Below the pieces are notes generated by a model. It did no database searches, was not told where the DNA came from, and saw only the letters and a list, made by a program, of their open reading frames with translations. From NCBI GenBank assembly GCA_013298715.1, contig JAAFIQ010000005.1, forward strand, positions 120,542-184,541: 64,000 bases of DNA, read 5' to 3'. This stretch comes from Bacteroidota bacterium (GTDB taxonomy: Bacteria > Bacteroidota > Bacteroidia > B-17B0 > Aurantibacillaceae). Made by a program: the position numbers and the translations under genes. This document shows, piece after piece, positions 34,165 through 43,336 of the stretch (position 1 is its first letter; every line of letters starts with the position of its first letter).

Positions 34165-34925
34165 GGCACTAAAGTAAACTGTTGAATTGCTTGCTGCATA
34201 GTGCAGTAATTAAAGTGCCACCACTCACTTCCAATTCCGTAAAATTTTGCTTGTTTCATAGCGCGTCTTAAAATTAATCGATTGTTATAAGCCGATTGAC
34301 TTAACTTCTTATTCTTTAAAAAATAATATTCTAATTTTGGTTGACTTAAACTATCAAACGCATCAAACGTAGTTCCCATATCTAACAGAGTATTCGATTT
34401 ACAATCTATCAATCCAACATCAACCGCACAACCGTAGTTGTGCAAGCTTTTGTAACTAGGTGGTGCTATGTAATTGTACTTTTTATAATTTGGCCATTTT
34501 AAACTATCCCACATTAATTTTTGGCACTGCAAGGGGCGCGCTGCATCAAATACAACGAGTGATAAGTCAGGATTCTCTTTTTTAATATAGGTTTGAGCAG
34601 AGCATAAACGTAAGGCAACCACTTTTGGCAAATATGCATACTTTAATCCAAAATATATTTTTTGATGAATGAAATTATTTGTATCGGCATATTTTAAATT
34701 TACGCTTATTGTAGAGTCAACCTCGTTCAAATTTATTAAGCCACTCTCTATAAATAATTTATCGAATTTGCTAAGTTTGTTTCTTTTTTTTGAGATAAAT
34801 TTTTCAGTACTATTTGTAGAGTTAATTTCTGTATAAAAAAGTTTTTTTGCATAGATAACTTTAGTTTCGCATCCCGCTATAATTATAACTTGAAGAATAA
34901 AAAAAATATTTTTAATTACTTGCAA
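34161..34925 (-). CDS. M15 peptidase (VanX-like D-Ala-D-Ala dipeptidase), lipoprotein
   Basis: About 254 aa. The catalytic zinc site is complete: SLHNYGCAVDVGLID (SxHxxGxAxD) and GSEWWHFNY (ExxWH), as in VanX-type D-alanyl-D-alanine dipeptidases, which are involved in peptidoglycan turnover. No ATG is available before the domain. I chose the TTG at 34925 because it yields a short signal peptide with a lipobox (VIIIAGC), making it a lipoprotein, and because a longer frame to 35153 would run into the divergent yajQ gene. The following flavoprotein gene overlaps by 4 bases. Confidence 0.82.
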   Translation of the reverse strand: MQVIKNIFFILQVIIIAGCETKVIYAKKLFYTEINSTNSTEKFISKKRNKLSKFDKLFIESGLINLNEVDSTISVNLKYADTNNFIHQKIYFGLKYAYLPKVVALRLCSAQTYIKKENPDLSLVVFDAARPLQCQKLMWDSLKWPNYKKYNYIAPPSYKSLHNYGCAVDVGLIDCKSNTLLDMGTTFDAFDSLSQPKLEYYFLKNKKLSQSAYNNRLILRRAMKQAKFYGIGSEWWHFNYCTMQQAIQQFTLVP

Positions 34926-34953
34926 ATGGTTAAATTTATGCAAAAAAATAACA

Positions 34954-35442
34954 ATGCCATCATTTGATATTGCAAGTAAATTAGATACACAGTTAATAGA
35001 TAACGCTATTAATGTTGCAAAAAAAGAAATTTTGAATCGCTGGGATTTTAGAGATACAAAAAGTACTGTAGAGCTAAACAAAAAAGATTTGGTTGTTATG
35101 ATTGCAACTGAAAACGATATGCGCTTAACTGCTATTATTGATGCAATCCACATGCGTATGATTAAGCAAGGATTGGATCCACGGGGATTAGATGAAACGA
35201 AAGAACATTACCCAAGCGGCCCAATGATTAAAAAAGAAATTAAAGTAAGGCAAGGTTTAGATAAAGAAAACGCTAAAAAAATAATGAAAGATATAAAAGA
35301 TAGTAAAATAAAAGTTACTGCACAAATTATGGACGATATTATTAGAGTAACAAGCAAAAGCATTAATGATTTGCAAGCTGTAATTGCACTTTGCAGAAAA
35401 GGAGACTATGAGCTACCTTTACAATTTATAAACATGAAGTAA
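34954..35442 (+). CDS. yajQ: YajQ-family nucleotide-binding protein
   Basis: A 162-aa protein of the YajQ family, with two ferredoxin-like halves. Signatures are MPSFDIASKLDTQLIDNAIN, NRWDFRDTKSTVELNKKD, KQGLDPRGLDETKEHYPSGP and the C-terminal KGDYELPLQFINMK. Some members bind cyclic di-GMP and act as regulators. It diverges from the M15 peptidase gene and is followed after 7 bases by the HddA-like kinase gene. Confidence 0.95.
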   Translation: MPSFDIASKLDTQLIDNAINVAKKEILNRWDFRDTKSTVELNKKDLVVMIATENDMRLTAIIDAIHMRMIKQGLDPRGLDETKEHYPSGPMIKKEIKVRQGLDKENAKKIMKDIKDSKIKVTAQIMDDIIRVTSKSINDLQAVIALCRKGDYELPLQFINMK

Positions 35443-35449
35443 AACTAAA

Positions 35450-36472
35450 ATGATTATTAGAAGCAAAGCACCTTTACGCATTGGCTTAGCAGGCGGAGGA
35501 ACAGATGTTAGTCCCTACTCTGATTTATACGGCGGTGCTATACTAAATGCAACCATTGATTTATATGCTTATGCCACGCTTGAGCCACTAAATAACAATT
35601 GCATTGAATTTGTGATTGATGGAACAGAACAAACATTAAAATTAAACAGCTCAAAGGAATTAGAATTGGTTTCTGGCTTTGAACTTTTTACAGGTGTGTA
35701 TAATCGCGTTGTGAAACAATTTAATTTAAGCGCATTAAGTTTTAGATTAACCTCTTATATTGAAGCACCGCAAGGTTCGGGGCTAGGAACATCCTCTACA
35801 ATTGTAGTTTCCTTACTTGGGGCTTTTGTAGAATGGTTAAAATTACCTTTAGGAAAATACGATATTGCACATTTGGCTTATGAAATTGAGCGGATTGATT
35901 TAAAAATGGCTGGTGGCAAACAAGACCAGTATGCCGCTACGTTTGGAGGAATAAATTTTTTAGAATTTTTTGAAAATGATAAAGTCATTGTAAATCCATT
36001 GCAATTAAAAAACGAAATTTTGTTTGAACTAGAAACCTGCTTGCTGCTTTATTTCACTGCCACTCAGCGTTTATCGGCAAGCATTATAACTGAACAAGTA
36101 AAAAATGTAAACGAAAAAAATGAGAAAAGCATTGATGCTATGCATAATTTAAAAGAACAAGCGCTCCAAATGAAAGATGCACTGCTACGGGGGGAATTGA
36201 ACAAGATTGGAGAAATTTTACATTTTGGATGGCAAAACAAAAAACAAATGGCCAACAGTATATCTAACACAAACATAGATTTAATATATACTACTGCACT
36301 TAATAACGGCGCTAGTGGAGGAAAAATAAGTGGCGCTGGCGGCGGTGGCTTTATGTTTTTTTATTGCCCAATGGTTACAAAATTAAAAGTTGCAAAAGCC
36401 ATTCAAAATTTAGGCGGTAATGTGCAGTCGTTTAAGTTTACTCAGCATGGGTTAACTACTTGGAGGATTTAA
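35450..36472 (+). CDS. GHMP kinase, HddA-like (heptose-7-phosphate kinase)
   Basis: A 340-aa GHMP-superfamily sugar kinase. The substrate loop APLRIGLAGGGTDVSPYSDL, the ATP-binding motif PQGSGLGTSSTIVVSLL and the C-terminal KISGAGGGGFMFFYC match D-glycero-alpha-D-manno-heptose-7-phosphate kinases (HddA) of GDP-heptose synthesis. Fucokinase-like kinases share this pattern, so the exact sugar is uncertain. No other heptose genes are adjacent. It lies 7 bases after yajQ and converges with hipA. Confidence 0.85.
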   Translation: MIIRSKAPLRIGLAGGGTDVSPYSDLYGGAILNATIDLYAYATLEPLNNNCIEFVIDGTEQTLKLNSSKELELVSGFELFTGVYNRVVKQFNLSALSFRLTSYIEAPQGSGLGTSSTIVVSLLGAFVEWLKLPLGKYDIAHLAYEIERIDLKMAGGKQDQYAATFGGINFLEFFENDKVIVNPLQLKNEILFELETCLLLYFTATQRLSASIITEQVKNVNEKNEKSIDAMHNLKEQALQMKDALLRGELNKIGEILHFGWQNKKQMANSISNTNIDLIYTTALNNGASGGKISGAGGGGFMFFYCPMVTKLKVAKAIQNLGGNVQSFKFTQHGLTTWRI

Positions 36473-36542
36473 TGGTAACAAGATTATAATATATTTAATT
36501 GATACATTTTATATTAGTCAGTTTTCTTTAAGATATTTCGCA

Positions 36543-37844
36543 TTAAATTTTCAATAACACTTTTTGAATAGCTTTTATTTGTGTTTTTGTAACTCCGGTT
36601 TCTTTTGCAAATTCAGGCCATTTCATAACAGCTTCTTTAACTTGATCAATAATTGTATTGGCTTGTTTTACATTCATTTCCTTGGCGACCAGTAAAAGAT
36701 CTGCTTTTGTTATTCCTGTAATTTTTCCATTCACTGTTAAGTTATGTTGCTTTGTCCATTTATTTGTAGGGTCAAAAGCATAGGTTAAATCGTAGGCGGG
36801 AGCCAGTTTCCATTCTCCGGCCTTGTTCATCATAAAAGAAATATTTTTTGCATGATCATCTTGATTCCTAGCCATTACATTAAATACCATACGGCGATAC
36901 ATTTGCTCACTTGCACTGGCAGCCATTTTTAGCGTGCGTATGGTTTGAAATACTTGTTCGTAAGCATAAGCCCCCACCACCGAAAAATCATAATGCCGCA
37001 TGGCACAAAGCGTTTGTATATGTATTTTTTCATTTGCACCAATTCTATCAAAACGTTTAGTCATAAAGTGAGCGCGGCCATTTTCTTCAAGTAGCCGCGA
37101 TTCGCTCATTTCTATATTACAATCCTTAGCCATTAGGTAATAAGCTAATTCTATTCTACCATAGCCAGCAGGGTCTCCTAATTGTTTGTTTGTTACACCA
37201 TCAAATTTTATTAGCCAATGATTAAAGCCTTTTGGAGCATCCACTTGCCCTGATTTTACTTCGCCTGTTTTTTCATTATAGGCAATTATTGCTTTTGCTC
37301 TGGCGCCACCAGCCGACGAGCCAACACGTATTATATCTTCTAATCCTTTTTTTATATCTTTTTTAATTGTTGTGCTAAATTTTTTTCTTTGGTTTAAAAT
37401 TTGTTGCGCTATTTCTACTAAGCCTTTTATATCAATATCAACTGAGCTATCTTTTTTGTTATTTAAAGCGGGTTCAAATTCTAATGCCCCCATGGCTCTA
37501 TTGCCTATATAACACAAGCGTTCTACAGGGTTCATGCTATTAGGTGCACGGCCTTGCGAAGCCAACCAAGCGTTGATTAAAGTAGTACCATATTTATCGG
37601 GCAAAGCATCTGCTAACAAACCTGGCAAACCATAAAATATATCTTGATTCAAATTTTTAAACTCAAAAATGGCATTACCTCTGCCTCTTCTTATAGCTTC
37701 CGCCAAGGGCATCATTAAAGGAGCTATATCCCAATTGCTCTTTAAAAAACTGGGTTCAAATTCAAATACACCCGTTTGAGAATAATCGTCCCACGAAACT
37801 GCACCAACACTTGCTCCCCATAACTTTATTTGCGCTGTATTCAT
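36543..37844 (-). CDS. hipA: HipA-family toxin kinase
   Basis: A 433-aa HipA-like serine/threonine kinase, the toxin of a type II toxin-antitoxin pair. The N-terminal subdomain ends about residue 105 (GDYSQTGVFEFEP and PFGLPGLLADALPDKYG-like signatures). The P-loop region is RVGSSAGGARAKAII. The catalytic and metal-binding segments are MARNQDDHAKNISF and APAYDLTYAF. Characterised relatives phosphorylate glutamyl-tRNA synthetase or other translation factors. Its gene follows the antitoxin gene after 1 base and should be silenced by the HipB-DNA complex at 38243-38356. Confidence 0.92.
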   Translation of the reverse strand: MNTAQIKLWGASVGAVSWDDYSQTGVFEFEPSFLKSNWDIAPLMMPLAEAIRRGRGNAIFEFKNLNQDIFYGLPGLLADALPDKYGTTLINAWLASQGRAPNSMNPVERLCYIGNRAMGALEFEPALNNKKDSSVDIDIKGLVEIAQQILNQRKKFSTTIKKDIKKGLEDIIRVGSSAGGARAKAIIAYNEKTGEVKSGQVDAPKGFNHWLIKFDGVTNKQLGDPAGYGRIELAYYLMAKDCNIEMSESRLLEENGRAHFMTKRFDRIGANEKIHIQTLCAMRHYDFSVVGAYAYEQVFQTIRTLKMAASASEQMYRRMVFNVMARNQDDHAKNISFMMNKAGEWKLAPAYDLTYAFDPTNKWTKQHNLTVNGKITGITKADLLLVAKEMNVKQANTIIDQVKEAVMKWPEFAKETGVTKTQIKAIQKVLLKI

Positions 37845-37845
37845 T

Positions 37846-38220
37846 TTACTTTTTCTTTTTAGTTAGGAGTAACTTCTTTTTGTTTACTTTTTTTGTTCTA
37901 GTTTTAGAAGCACGTTGTCTTTTTTTTGCCTCCAATTTTGCCATCTGCAAAGGACTTAGGGTGGTGCGTACTTTAAACACATTTAAGTTGTCGAGTACAT
38001 CAACAGCTCGTAGCAATTCAATAAATGTGATTAATGAAATGCTGCGTGTACCATGTTCAAATTCACTAATTGTTACTCTGTGTACACCAGCTTTTTTTGC
38101 AAGGTCATTTTGCGTGTAGTTTAACTTTAAACGTGTTTCTTTCACAAACTCGCCCAATTCTCGTATAATAGCTTGGTCGCTGAGAGTAAACCAATTCATA
38201 TTGTAGCTTTTTTCTGACAT
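37846..38220 (-). CDS. hipB: HipB-like XRE antitoxin
   Basis: A 124-aa protein. The helix-turn-helix of the XRE/Cro type lies at about 26-80 (RLKLNYTQNDLAKKAGVHRV then TISEFEHGTRSISL). A very basic C-terminal tail follows (about 95-124: KKRQRASKTRTKKVNKKK), longer and more lysine-rich than in E. coli HipB. It is the first gene of the hipBA operon. Two matching inverted repeats upstream are the probable binding sites for autoregulation. Confidence 0.9.
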   Translation of the reverse strand: MSEKSYNMNWFTLSDQAIIRELGEFVKETRLKLNYTQNDLAKKAGVHRVTISEFEHGTRSISLITFIELLRAVDVLDNLNVFKVRTTLSPLQMAKLEAKKRQRASKTRTKKVNKKKLLLTKKKK

Positions 38221-38242
38221 TATATGTATTATTATAATTTAA

Positions 38243-38260
38243 TGTAGTAAATATACTACA
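38243..38260. promoter_or_regulatory. hip operator 1 (perfect inverted repeat)
   Basis: TGTAGTA-AATA-TACTACA is a perfect 7+4+7 palindrome, 22 bases upstream of the hipB ATG (38220). A near-identical site lies at 38339-38356. This is the expected place for HipB binding and repression. Confidence 0.75.
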
Positions 38261-38338
38261 AATATACAAAATTTTGACATAAAAGGGAGTAATATTAAGT
38301 AGCTAAAATACATCATTAATAATAAAAAACGTATTTAA

Positions 38339-38356
38339 TGTAGTAAAAATACTACT
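38339..38356. promoter_or_regulatory. hip operator 2 (near-perfect inverted repeat)
   Basis: TGTAGTA-AAAA-TACTACT has the same 7+4+7 layout as 38243-38260, with one arm base different, 96 bases further upstream. About 96 bp is roughly nine helical turns, which would suit co-operative binding or looping by HipB/HipA. Confidence 0.7.
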
Positions 38357-38393
38357 TTATACATAAATGAAGAGTAATAAGGTAATGTATTAT

Positions 38394-39794
38394 TTACTTG
38401 CCTATACAAAATTTTGTAAAAATGGATTCAAGTAAGTCGTCAACATGAACCTCACCTGTGATAGCCCCTAATTCTTGCAAAGCGTAACGAATATCTAACG
38501 CTAACAAATCACCAACAATATTTTCATCTAAGCCTTGTTTTACTTTTTGCAACGCCTCATTCGCTCGTATTAAAGAATTGACATGTCTTGCATTTGTAAC
38601 AATGGTGTCTGTTACTTCTACGGTGCGGGTATCAAAAAGTGAAACTAATTTTTCTTTTAAATGGTTTATATTCTTTAGTTCCTTGGCCGAAATAAAAATC
38701 ATTTCTGGATATTCAACAAATTCTTTTTGCAATGTGTCTTCGCCTTCTACATCTATTTTATTTGCCACAATAACTAATTGAGAGTTACCTATATGAGGTT
38801 GTAACAATTCTAATTCCAATTTTAAATCCCCGCTACTTATCTCATGCCCATCAAACAAGTATATTACAATGGCAGATTTTTTTATTACTTCAAATGCTTT
38901 GTTTACACCAATTTGTTCAATGATATCTGTGGTTGTTCTAATTCCCGCGGTGTCAATAAATCGAAACATTACACCTTCAATAATCATTTCATCCTCAATC
39001 GTATCACGTGTCGTGCCTGGTATTTCGCTCACTATAGCTCTATCATCATCAAGCAACACATTAAGCAAAGTAGATTTGCCAGCATTTGGTTTACCAACTA
39101 TTGCAACAGGAATACCATTTTTTATAACATTGCCAACTTCAAAACTATTAATGAGTTTTTGAATCAATGTTGTAATACTGTCAATTAACTTTTTTAAATC
39201 TGTACGGTTTGCAAACTCAACATCTTCTTCACTAAAATCCAACTCTAACTCTATAAGTGAAGCAAAATTTATTAGGTTATCGCGCAATAATTTTATTTTA
39301 CTACTAAAACCACCACGCATTTGTTGCATAGCCACCTGATGTGAAACAGCAGAATTGCTGGCAATTAAATCGGCAACGGCTTCTGCCTGACTCAAATCTA
39401 ATTTGCCATTTAAAAAGGCGCGCATTGTAAACTCGCCATTATTAGCCATGCGCGCACCATTGCTTAAAAATAATTCAATTAATTTTTGAATGATGAATGG
39501 TGAACCATGACAGCTAACCTCAACACCATGTTCGCCTGTATAACTATTTGGCGCTTTAAAAACAGAAACTAAAACTTCGTCTATAATTGTATCATTCAAC
39601 TTATATTCTCCAAAACATAAGGTATACGATTTTACATCCGTTAACTTTTTAAGCGAATTGCTTTTTGACTTAGAGTAAAAATTTTTTTCAGCAATGTTTA
39701 TAGCATCATTACCACTTAATCGAATTATAGCAATTGCAGAACTGCCATGTGCTGTGGCCAATGCTACAATGGTATCGTTTTTATTAAACTTCAT
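38394..39794 (-). CDS. mnmE: tRNA modification GTPase MnmE
   Basis: A 466-aa MnmE (TrmE). The N-terminal folate-binding domain (about 1-120) opens DTIVALATAHGSSAIAIIRL. The helical domain includes MRAFLNGKLDLSQAEAVADL. The inserted GTPase domain (about 215-375) has GKPNAGKSTLLN, DTAGIRTT and NKID. The C-terminus FCIGK supplies the Cys-containing motif. With MnmG it makes 5-carboxymethylaminomethyl-uridine at wobble U34. The gene ends just past hip operator 2, so hip regulation lies in its downstream region. Confidence 0.97.
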   Translation of the reverse strand: MKFNKNDTIVALATAHGSSAIAIIRLSGNDAINIAEKNFYSKSKSNSLKKLTDVKSYTLCFGEYKLNDTIIDEVLVSVFKAPNSYTGEHGVEVSCHGSPFIIQKLIELFLSNGARMANNGEFTMRAFLNGKLDLSQAEAVADLIASNSAVSHQVAMQQMRGGFSSKIKLLRDNLINFASLIELELDFSEEDVEFANRTDLKKLIDSITTLIQKLINSFEVGNVIKNGIPVAIVGKPNAGKSTLLNVLLDDDRAIVSEIPGTTRDTIEDEMIIEGVMFRFIDTAGIRTTTDIIEQIGVNKAFEVIKKSAIVIYLFDGHEISSGDLKLELELLQPHIGNSQLVIVANKIDVEGEDTLQKEFVEYPEMIFISAKELKNINHLKEKLVSLFDTRTVEVTDTIVTNARHVNSLIRANEALQKVKQGLDENIVGDLLALDIRYALQELGAITGEVHVDDLLESIFTKFCIGK

Positions 39795-39815
39795 GAGAAT
39801 AAAATTAAACTACAA

Positions 39816-40481
39816 TTAGTGTTTTAATTTATTCTTAAAAATCTTTTCAAATTTTTCAACCTTGGGTTGTATTACAAATTGGCAATAACCCTCGCTACCA
39901 TTTTGATTAAAATAATTTTGATGGTAATTTTCTGCTTCATAAAATACTGATACAGCTGTAATCTCTGTTACTATTGGGTTAGGGTAAGCGCCACTTTTAT
40001 TTATTTCTATTTTATATTTTTCTGCCAATTGTTTTTGTTCTTCATTATGATAGAAAACTGCACTACGGTATTGTGTTCCACGATCATTTCCTTGCCTGTT
40101 AAGTGTTGTAGGGTCGTGTGTTTTCCAAAAAACTTCGAGCAATTCATCAAAAGTAATTTTGGTTTTATCATATGTAATTTGACAAACCTCAGCATGGCCA
40201 GTAGTTCCCATACACACTTCTTTATAGCTTGGGTTTTTTACTGTGCCTCCAGTATAACCACTTTTCACCGTTTGTACGCCATTTAAGCGCTGAAAAACAG
40301 CTTCCACACACCAAAAGCAGCCAGCTCCAAAAGTGGCGGTGTCTATTTGTGATGAATTACTTGTTAAGGTTGTTGTTTGATTTGATGAGTCCATAATTTT
40401 TGATTTTGATTGTCCGCAAGCATTTATAAAAAAAGCAGCCGAAACACAAGCTGCTATTTTAAGATTTGTATAAAACTTCAT
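39816..40481 (-). CDS. msrA: Peptide methionine sulfoxide reductase A, lipoprotein
   Basis: A 221-aa MsrA. A lipoprotein signal (residues 1-22, FFINAC) precedes the catalytic domain, with active-site motif GAGCFWCVEAVFQRLNGV and GTQYRSAVFYHNEEQK. It reduces methionine-S-sulfoxide in proteins, here probably at the periplasmic face or cell surface. No MsrB domain is fused. It lies 21 bases downstream of the mnmE start on the same strand, and the gene before it (40487) is 5 bases away, so the two are likely co-transcribed. Confidence 0.95.
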   Translation of the reverse strand: MKFYTNLKIAACVSAAFFINACGQSKSKIMDSSNQTTTLTSNSSQIDTATFGAGCFWCVEAVFQRLNGVQTVKSGYTGGTVKNPSYKEVCMGTTGHAEVCQITYDKTKITFDELLEVFWKTHDPTTLNRQGNDRGTQYRSAVFYHNEEQKQLAEKYKIEINKSGAYPNPIVTEITAVSVFYEAENYHQNYFNQNGSEGYCQFVIQPKVEKFEKIFKNKLKH

Positions 40482-40486
40482 AATTA

Positions 40487-41011
40487 TTATTCTTTTTTAG
40501 GTTCGGTAGCTTCGTTATTCGGTTTATTTTCGTCCTCTTTTTTCTTTTTTTCTTTCTTAGGTTTTCCGCCTTTATTTCTCCCAACTACTTCAAATTGTTT
40601 TTTTAATTTGTCGTTTTTTGTAATTTTAAGCGTGCCGTCTAAATCCCACTCAATTGTGTTAAAGGTAAAAGTTAAGGTTTGGTTGCTCTCATCGGTGGCG
40701 CTCGCTTCTATCTCTAAATATCTAACCTCTGTGTCGGTTGAGTCTGTATATATGGAATCTTTATTAATTCTGTATTTAATTTTTTTGAATTGAAACTTAT
40801 CATAAATAAACTCACACCATAATTTACCATCTTTAAATTCTATAGTGCTAGCAACTCCTTTTTTGGCGGGAGCTCCATCCTTTACTTCATTGAATGTAAC
40901 ATTAAAAACACGTTTGTGTAGTGGATCTTTTTCACCTTTAATAGTTGCATGCGCAGAAAAAAATAGACTTGTTAAGGTTAATAAAAATAATAAGTTTCGT
41001 TTAGTGAACAT
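40487..41011 (-). CDS. Secreted protein, DUF2147/lipocalin-like, unknown function
   Basis: A 174-aa protein from the ATG at 41011, chosen because it gives a clean signal peptide (MFTKRNLLFLLTLTSLFFSA); the frame extends upstream to 41203 without a reasonable product. The mature part is a beta-rich region (KRVFNVTFNEVKDG, VASTIEFKDGKLWCEFIYDK) followed by a lysine/glutamate-rich tail (KPKKEKKKKEDENKP). I do not recognise the family with certainty. It precedes msrA by 5 bases. Confidence 0.7.
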   Translation of the reverse strand: MFTKRNLLFLLTLTSLFFSAHATIKGEKDPLHKRVFNVTFNEVKDGAPAKKGVASTIEFKDGKLWCEFIYDKFQFKKIKYRINKDSIYTDSTDTEVRYLEIEASATDESNQTLTFTFNTIEWDLDGTLKITKNDKLKKQFEVVGRNKGGKPKKEKKKKEDENKPNNEATEPKKE

Positions 41012-41085
41012 AGTTATTACGATTAAATTTATAATGTAAAAATACGTATTTAATTTAAGTTTATAAGTTAAAAAATAATAACAAA

Positions 41086-42357
41086 ATGCAACCATTAGCT
41101 GAGCGCTTGCGACCAAAAAAAATAGATGATTATGTTGGACAACAACATATAATAGGTGCTGGAAAAGCATTGCGTAATGCAATAGCGCAAAATTTATTAC
41201 CATCCATTATTTTTTGGGGACCTCCAGGCGTAGGTAAAACAAGCCTTTCGTTAATTATTGCCAATGAATTAAAACGACCGTTTCACATGCTAAGTGCCAT
41301 AAACAGTGGCGTAAAAGATGTGCGCGAAGTTATTGATAAGGCAGGCGACACTAACATGTTTAATCAGCAAAAGCCAATTTTATTTATTGATGAGATCCAT
41401 AGGTTTAGCAAATCGCAACAAGATAGTTTGCTGGGTGCAGTTGAAAAAGGAATTGTAACACTCATAGGCGCAACAACTGAAAACCCATCGTTTGAGGTGA
41501 TTTCAGCATTGCTATCACGTTGTCAAGTATATGTTTTAGAAAATTTAAGCAAAGACGATTTATTAAAAATCATTAATTCAGCATTACAAACAGATGGAGT
41601 TTTAAAACAAAAAAAAATTGAATTAAAAGAATATGAAGCCTTATTACGAATTAGTGGTGGCGATGCCCGTAAATTATTAAATGCGCTTGAGTTGGTTGTA
41701 AATAGCGAAATAAAAGACGAATTAGTAATTACAAATGATTTGGTAACTCAAGTTATTCAACAAAACTTAGCCGCTTATGATAAAAGTGGAGAACAACACT
41801 ACGATATTATTTCTGCATTTATTAAATCAATAAGAGGAAGCGACCCAAACGCAGCAGTTTATTACCTAGCTAGAATGCTAAAAGGAGGAGAGGACCCTTT
41901 GTTTATTGCCAGAAGATTATTGATACTTGCAAGTGAAGATATTGGTAACGCTAACCCAAATGCGTTGTTGCTTGCTAATAATTGTTTTAATGCAGTAAAC
42001 GTAATTGGTATGCCAGAGGCAAGAATTATTTTAAGTCAATGTGTTACCTATTTATCTTGCAGCGCCAAAAGCAATGCTAGTTACGTGGCTATTGATGATG
42101 CGCTTGCTTTGGTTGATAAAACAGGCGATTTACCCGTGCCACTTCAATTAAGAAATGCGCCAACAAAATTAATGAAGGAATTAAACTATGGTACAAATTA
42201 TTTGTACGCCCACAACTTTGAAAATAATTTTGCATTACAAGAATTTTTGCCTGAGCAAATAAGTGATTCGCTTTTATACAACCCAGGTAATAACGCACGT
42301 GAGAACGAACAGCGGAATTACTTGAAAAATTTGTGGAAAGAAAAATATGGTTACTAA
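41086..42357 (+). CDS. rarA: Replication-associated recombination protein RarA
   Basis: A 423-aa AAA+ ATPase (RarA/MgsA). Walker A is GPPGVGKTSLS, Walker B is ILFIDEIHRF, sensor 1 is IGATTENPSF, and the C-terminal tetramerisation region contains RGSDPNAAVYYLARMLKGGE and LPVPLQLRNAPTKLMKE. It acts at stalled replication forks. It is divergent to the secreted-protein gene at 41011, and its last 11 bases overlap the dipeptide epimerase gene. Confidence 0.96.
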   Translation: MQPLAERLRPKKIDDYVGQQHIIGAGKALRNAIAQNLLPSIIFWGPPGVGKTSLSLIIANELKRPFHMLSAINSGVKDVREVIDKAGDTNMFNQQKPILFIDEIHRFSKSQQDSLLGAVEKGIVTLIGATTENPSFEVISALLSRCQVYVLENLSKDDLLKIINSALQTDGVLKQKKIELKEYEALLRISGGDARKLLNALELVVNSEIKDELVITNDLVTQVIQQNLAAYDKSGEQHYDIISAFIKSIRGSDPNAAVYYLARMLKGGEDPLFIARRLLILASEDIGNANPNALLLANNCFNAVNVIGMPEARIILSQCVTYLSCSAKSNASYVAIDDALALVDKTGDLPVPLQLRNAPTKLMKELNYGTNYLYAHNFENNFALQEFLPEQISDSLLYNPGNNARENEQRNYLKNLWKEKYGY

Positions 42358-43336
42358 ATTGAGGTATTGGCAATACGAGTTGGTTTACAGACATGCCTTT
42401 GGAGTAAGCAGCAACACTAGAAAAACGACAACAAGTATTTTTATTGAAATAAATTTTAATAACCTCATTGGCCTAGGCGAAGCATGCTTACCAGCTTATT
42501 TAGGAGAAAGTGTGGATGAAACCCTAGCGTTTGTTAAGCGCTATGAACAAAAAATATCAAGTTTTACTTTAATAACAGAATTGCAAGATTTTGTTTTAGA
42601 ACTTGACGCAATTGAGAATTGCTATGCAGCAAAAGCCGCATTAAATATGGCCTTAATAGAAGTGATTAGCAAATGTGATAATAAACCCATTTATGAATAT
42701 TTGAATTTAGAAAAACCATTTGCTAAACTTACATCGTTTACAATTGGAATAGATAAAGAAAAAGTTTTAGAACAAAAAATAAAAGAAGCAACTGACTTTA
42801 CAATTTTAAAAATTAAAGCAGGTACTCAGAACGATTTTAACTTAATAAAAACGATCAGAAAGTATACCGATAAATTATTATATATTGATGCAAACCAAGG
42901 CTGGAAGGAATTTGAAGAAGCAAAAGAATTGCTTTACTTTTTAAAAGAAAATAATGTTGCTTTGGTAGAACAACCTTTTAAAATAAATGAACTAGAAAAA
43001 ACACTGGCTTTAAAAGAATTAAAGTGCTTGCCAATTATTGCTGATGAAGCCATAAAAAACTATACAGCGTTAGTTGAAAGGTATTCTTTTTTTGATGGGA
43101 TTAATATTAAGTTAATGAAATGCGGCGGCTTAACTCAAGCAAAAAAAATGATTGATTTTGCTAAAGAAAAAAAAATAAAAATTATGTTAGGGTGCATGGC
43201 AGAAAGCAGTTGTGGTGTAAACGCTATGAGCAATTTTTTAGCTTATGCAGATTACGTTGATCTAGATGCACCGTTATTACTGAGCAATGATAGTTTTGGA
43301 TTAGTAAAGTACAAAAACGGCGAAATACTCACTTAA
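42347..43336 (+). CDS. Dipeptide epimerase (enolase superfamily)
   Basis: A 329-aa muconate-lactonizing subgroup enolase-superfamily protein. The catalytic lysine motif is ILKIKAGT (KxK). The metal ligands lie in YIDANQGW, LVEQPF and IIADEA, and the second catalytic lysine in NIKLMKCGG. This arrangement is typical of L-Ala-D/L-Glu epimerases used in murein peptide recycling. Its start overlaps rarA by 11 bases, and its end overlaps the convergent glycosyltransferase gene by 8 bases. Confidence 0.88.
   Translation: MVTKLRYWQYELVYRHAFGVSSNTRKTTTSIFIEINFNNLIGLGEACLPAYLGESVDETLAFVKRYEQKISSFTLITELQDFVLELDAIENCYAAKAALNMALIEVISKCDNKPIYEYLNLEKPFAKLTSFTIGIDKEKVLEQKIKEATDFTILKIKAGTQNDFNLIKTIRKYTDKLLYIDANQGWKEFEEAKELLYFLKENNVALVEQPFKINELEKTLALKELKCLPIIADEAIKNYTALVERYSFFDGINIKLMKCGGLTQAKKMIDFAKEKKIKIMLGCMAESSCGVNAMSNFLAYADYVDLDAPLLLSNDSFGLVKYKNGEILT

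Noticed and set aside
34926..35153. Upstream extension of the M15 peptidase frame to 35153
   Set aside because: It would overlap the divergent yajQ coding region by about 200 bases and would bury the signal peptide; the TTG at 34925 is preferred.
38578..39188. Plus-strand frames of 67-114 codons opposite mnmE
   Set aside because: They are antisense shadows of a well-conserved gene with no independent support.
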